A stretch of DNA of 64,000 bases from Streptosporangium album (GTDB lineage Bacteria; Actinomycetota; Actinomycetes; Streptosporangiales; Streptosporangiaceae): NCBI RefSeq assembly GCF_014203795.1, contig NZ_JACHJU010000002.1, forward strand, positions 434,001-498,000. The letters run 5' to 3'. The notes below the pieces were generated by a model, which had not been told where the DNA came from, searched no databases, and worked only from the letters and a program-made list of their open reading frames with translations. Shown here one piece after another: positions 61,807-64,000 of this stretch (the first letter of the stretch is position 1; the number at the start of each line of letters is the position of its first letter). A program made the position numbers and the translations under genes.

Positions 61807-62874
61807 ATGGACGGATCCAGACTCCAGGAGCTCGTGGACCGGGTCGTGCTGGACATGGGGGCCGCGTTCGGAGCGGCGACGGTCGTCCTCGGCGATCGGC
61901 TCGGCCTGTGGAAGGCCATGGCCGGGGCGGGACCACTCGGCGCCGGTGAGCTGGCCCGGCGCACCGGCACCCGGGAGCGGCTCGTCACCGAGTGGCTCGC
62001 CGCCCAGGCCGCCGCGGGATACGTCTCCTATTCCCCTGAGGGGGGCGTCGACGAGAGCGGCACGTACACGCTGACCGAGGAGCAGGCGACGGTGTTCGCC
62101 GACGGCTCCAGCCCGGTCTTCATGACAGGGCTCGCCGAATTGATCTCGTCGGTCTATCGCGACGAGGCCAAGCTCGTGGACGCGTACCGGGGCGGCAAGG
62201 CCCTGGCCTGGGGCGACCACGACCCGGCGCTGTTCAACGGCACCGAACGGTTCTTCCGCCCCGGATACGCAGCCAACCTGCCGGGCGACTGGATCCCCGC
62301 ACTCGACGGGGTGCGGGACAGGCTGGTCGCCGGAGCCCGGGTGGCCGACGTCGGCTGCGGGCACGGCGCCTCGACCCTGGTACTGGCCCAGGCCTATCCG
62401 GCGGCGCGCCTCACCGGCATCGACTCCCACGGGCCCTCGATCGCGCGGGCCCGCGAGCTGGCCGTACAGGCCGGGGTGACGGACCGGGTGACCTTCGAGA
62501 CGGCCTGCGCCGACGACTACCCCGGCACCGGCTACGACCTGGTCTGCCTGTTCGACTGCCTGCACGACATGGGAGATCCCGTCGGCGCCCTGCGGCACGT
62601 CCACACGACCCTCGCCCCTGACGGCACCGTGCTGCTGGTCGAGCCGTTCGCGCACGGCCGGTTGCCGGACGACCTCACCCCGGTGGGCCGGCTCTTCTTC
62701 AACGCCTCCGCCACGATCTGCGTGCCCGGCGCGCTCTCCCAGGGGGCGACCGGGGCGCTGGGTGCCCAGGCCGGGCGGGAGCGGTTGTTCGACGTGGCCC
62801 GGGAGGCGGGTTTCACCCGGATGCGCCAGGCGACCGCCACCCCGTTCAACCTGGTGCTGGAGCTGAAACCCTAG
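61807..62874 (+). CDS. Class I SAM-dependent methyltransferase
   Basis: A 355-residue methyltransferase with an N-terminal winged-helix dimerisation domain (GAATVVLGDRLGLWKAMAGA; ELARRTGTRERLVTEWLAAQ) of the Rv2258c type. SAM-binding motif I is VADVGCGHGASTLVLAQAYP and motif II is LTGIDSHGPSIARARELA. The catalytic region includes DLVCLFDCLHDMGDPVGALR. Probably methylates a small molecule. The ATG at 61807 follows GAGGAG. No biosynthetic partner is adjacent. Confidence 0.9.
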   Translation: MDGSRLQELVDRVVLDMGAAFGAATVVLGDRLGLWKAMAGAGPLGAGELARRTGTRERLVTEWLAAQAAAGYVSYSPEGGVDESGTYTLTEEQATVFADGSSPVFMTGLAELISSVYRDEAKLVDAYRGGKALAWGDHDPALFNGTERFFRPGYAANLPGDWIPALDGVRDRLVAGARVADVGCGHGASTLVLAQAYPAARLTGIDSHGPSIARARELAVQAGVTDRVTFETACADDYPGTGYDLVCLFDCLHDMGDPVGALRHVHTTLAPDGTVLLVEPFAHGRLPDDLTPVGRLFFNASATICVPGALSQGATGALGAQAGRERLFDVAREAGFTRMRQATATPFNLVLELKP

Positions 62875-62910
62875 CGGGCGGGCCGAGCTCGCCGTTCCAC
62901 GTCGGTCGCC

Positions 62911-63105
62911 CGCCGAGCTGGGGCATGAGCAGGACCGGTACGCTGAACATCAGCATGGCCAGTCCCGTCCCCTGCGCAGCGGCGCCGTTGACGCCCTGGA
63001 GGTAGGTGGGCAGGTCACCATGCCGGCGGGCCCGGCCGCGACGGAGAGGCCGGCCAGGGCCCAGGCTCTGAAGACATTGCGTGAGACCGCGTCTGCTCCC
63101 TGGTC
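62911..63105 (-). pseudogene. MFS transporter remnant
   Basis: Minus-strand fragments read RNVFRAWALAGLSVAAGPAG and, after a one-base shift near 63015, LPTYLQGVNGAAAQGTGLAM then LMFSVPVLLMPQLGG. This is the mid-section of an MFS permease, distinct from the neighbouring MFS gene. Both ends are missing. Confidence 0.5.
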
Positions 63106-63140
63106 ACTCGTGTCATGACCCAAGAGGACGCGCCGCCGTC

Positions 63141-64000
63141 CTAGCCGTCCCGGCGCCCGTCCGTGCCGGAGAGGACGAACCGCCGGCCCAAGGGGCGCCA
63201 GGCCACGGCCGTGAGCACGGCCATCACCGCCGCCGACACCCAGAAGGGTCCGGCGATGCCGAGCCAGCGGGCGATGGGCCCGCCGACCAGGGCGCCCAGC
63301 GCCGAACCGCCGACGGCGAACATCATGTACACGCTCTGCACCCGGCCACGCAGCGCGTCGGGCACGGTCCGCTGGCGCAGCGTCACGCTGACCGCGCCGA
63401 AGACCGATCCGTGGACGCCGAAGGCGAGCAGGACGGGCCCGGCGACCCACACCGTGGTGGCGAGCGCCAGCCCGACGTGCGTCAGCGTCTCGATGACCAG
63501 GCCGGCCTGGAGCAGCAGCGAGCCGGAGAATCTTCTCTGGAGCCGAGGGGCGATCATCGCACCGGCGAGCGAGCCGGCCGCGGACGCGCTGATGAGGAGG
63601 CCGTAGCCGTACTCGTCGAGGCCGAGGCGCTCACGGCTGTAGAGGACGAGGATCGAGAAGCCGGCGATGAGCGTGACGTTCATCAGGCACAGGGCGAGCG
63701 TGAGCATCCGGAGCGCGGAGTGGTTCCAGAGCCAGCGCATGCCCTCGCCGATGTCGGCGCGCACGGACCGCCGCTCGGCCGGAGCGGCCTGCCGTACGCC
63801 GCGCAGGGTGGAGATCAGTACGGCGGCCAGCGCGAACGTCACGGCGTTGATCCCGAACGGCAGTGCCGCCGCCACCACGAACAGGGCGGCGCCCAGCGGC
63901 GGCGCGGCGAACTGGTTGACCGCGAAGAACACGGTGTGCATGCGCGCGTTGGCGCGGGGGAGATCCTCCGACTTCACGACCATCGGGACGAGCGTGCCCG
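63141..64000 (-). CDS. MFS transporter, 5' end beyond the window
   Basis: The C-terminal 286 residues of an MFS permease of the enterobactin exporter/MFS_3 type. It contains LPRANARMHTVFFAVNQFAA, about 9 TM segments, the cytoplasmic loop GEGMRWLWNHSALRMLTLAL, and VPDALRGRVQSVYMMFAVGG. The frame continues across the right edge without a start. Exporter function inferred from family. Confidence 0.85.
   Translation of the reverse strand, partial: GTLVPMVVKSEDLPRANARMHTVFFAVNQFAAPPLGAALFVVAAALPFGINAVTFALAAVLISTLRGVRQAAPAERRSVRADIGEGMRWLWNHSALRMLTLALCLMNVTLIAGFSILVLYSRERLGLDEYGYGLLISASAAGSLAGAMIAPRLQRRFSGSLLLQAGLVIETLTHVGLALATTVWVAGPVLLAFGVHGSVFGAVSVTLRQRTVPDALRGRVQSVYMMFAVGGSALGALVGGPIARWLGIAGPFWVSAAVMAVLTAVAWRPLGRRFVLSGTDGRRDG

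Overview
The window is high-GC actinomycete DNA. GTG starts are common, many genes overlap by four bases, and the gene families are those of Streptosporangiaceae or Streptomyces-like chromosomes: XRE/DUF397 pairs, a CU044_5270-type protein beside an ECF sigma factor, a SARP fragment, and lone HATPase regulators. The family-level placement is inference. There is no prophage, CRISPR array, rRNA or intact biosynthetic cluster. It reads as accessory chromosome in which metabolic and regulatory cassettes alternate with an unusually large number of broken genes.

Layout. 0-8.7 kb: a frameshifted gene, an SRPBCC protein, a large secreted subtilisin, remnants of an epimerase, a methyltransferase and IS982, a lipoprotein, and a cold-shock gene 28 bases behind a tRNA with an abnormal 8-base anticodon loop. 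8.8-11.4 kb: glutamate decarboxylase followed by a class II glutamine amidotransferase. 11.4-17 kb: AidB-like acyl-CoA dehydrogenase with its TetR regulator and operator, then a FAD amino-acid oxidase behind a PucR regulator that has a coupled 35-codon upstream ORF. 17-24.6 kb: zinc peptidase, DUF2207 membrane protein, two divergent toxin-antitoxin modules between 49-base repeats, HATPase/XRE/DUF397 regulators, an HNH nuclease divergent from a MazG-like enzyme. 24.8-38 kb: a 685-residue unknown protein, a PLP enzyme with an internal deletion, CapA-like protein, M64 peptidase, LysR, GNAT, and a DUF899/DUF5134/ECF sigma/hemerythrin cluster.

38-48 kb: amidase, an ECF sigma with its partner, and a branched-chain amino-acid-type ABC operon whose binding-protein gene has lost its 5' end. 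This operon converges on a two-subunit 3-oxoacid CoA-transferase across a near-perfect 25-bp inverted repeat. 48-52.6 kb: an epoxide hydrolase/WYL regulator pair between 46-base direct repeats, then a TetR/MFS pair with visible promoter and operators. 52.6-57.3 kb: a decayed zone with a SARP stub, IS701 and IS5 remnants, a drrA gene with its nucleotide-binding core deleted, and a drrB stub fused in frame to a beta-propeller. 57.3-64 kb: an intact sugar ABC operon, a broken two-domain gene, a methyltransferase, and MFS genes running off the right edge.

About 25 genes or gene fragments are frameshifted, truncated or internally deleted. Several losses are clean in-frame deletions or gene-gene fusions, which sequencing error cannot produce. 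Isolated one-base frameshifts could still be base-calling errors.
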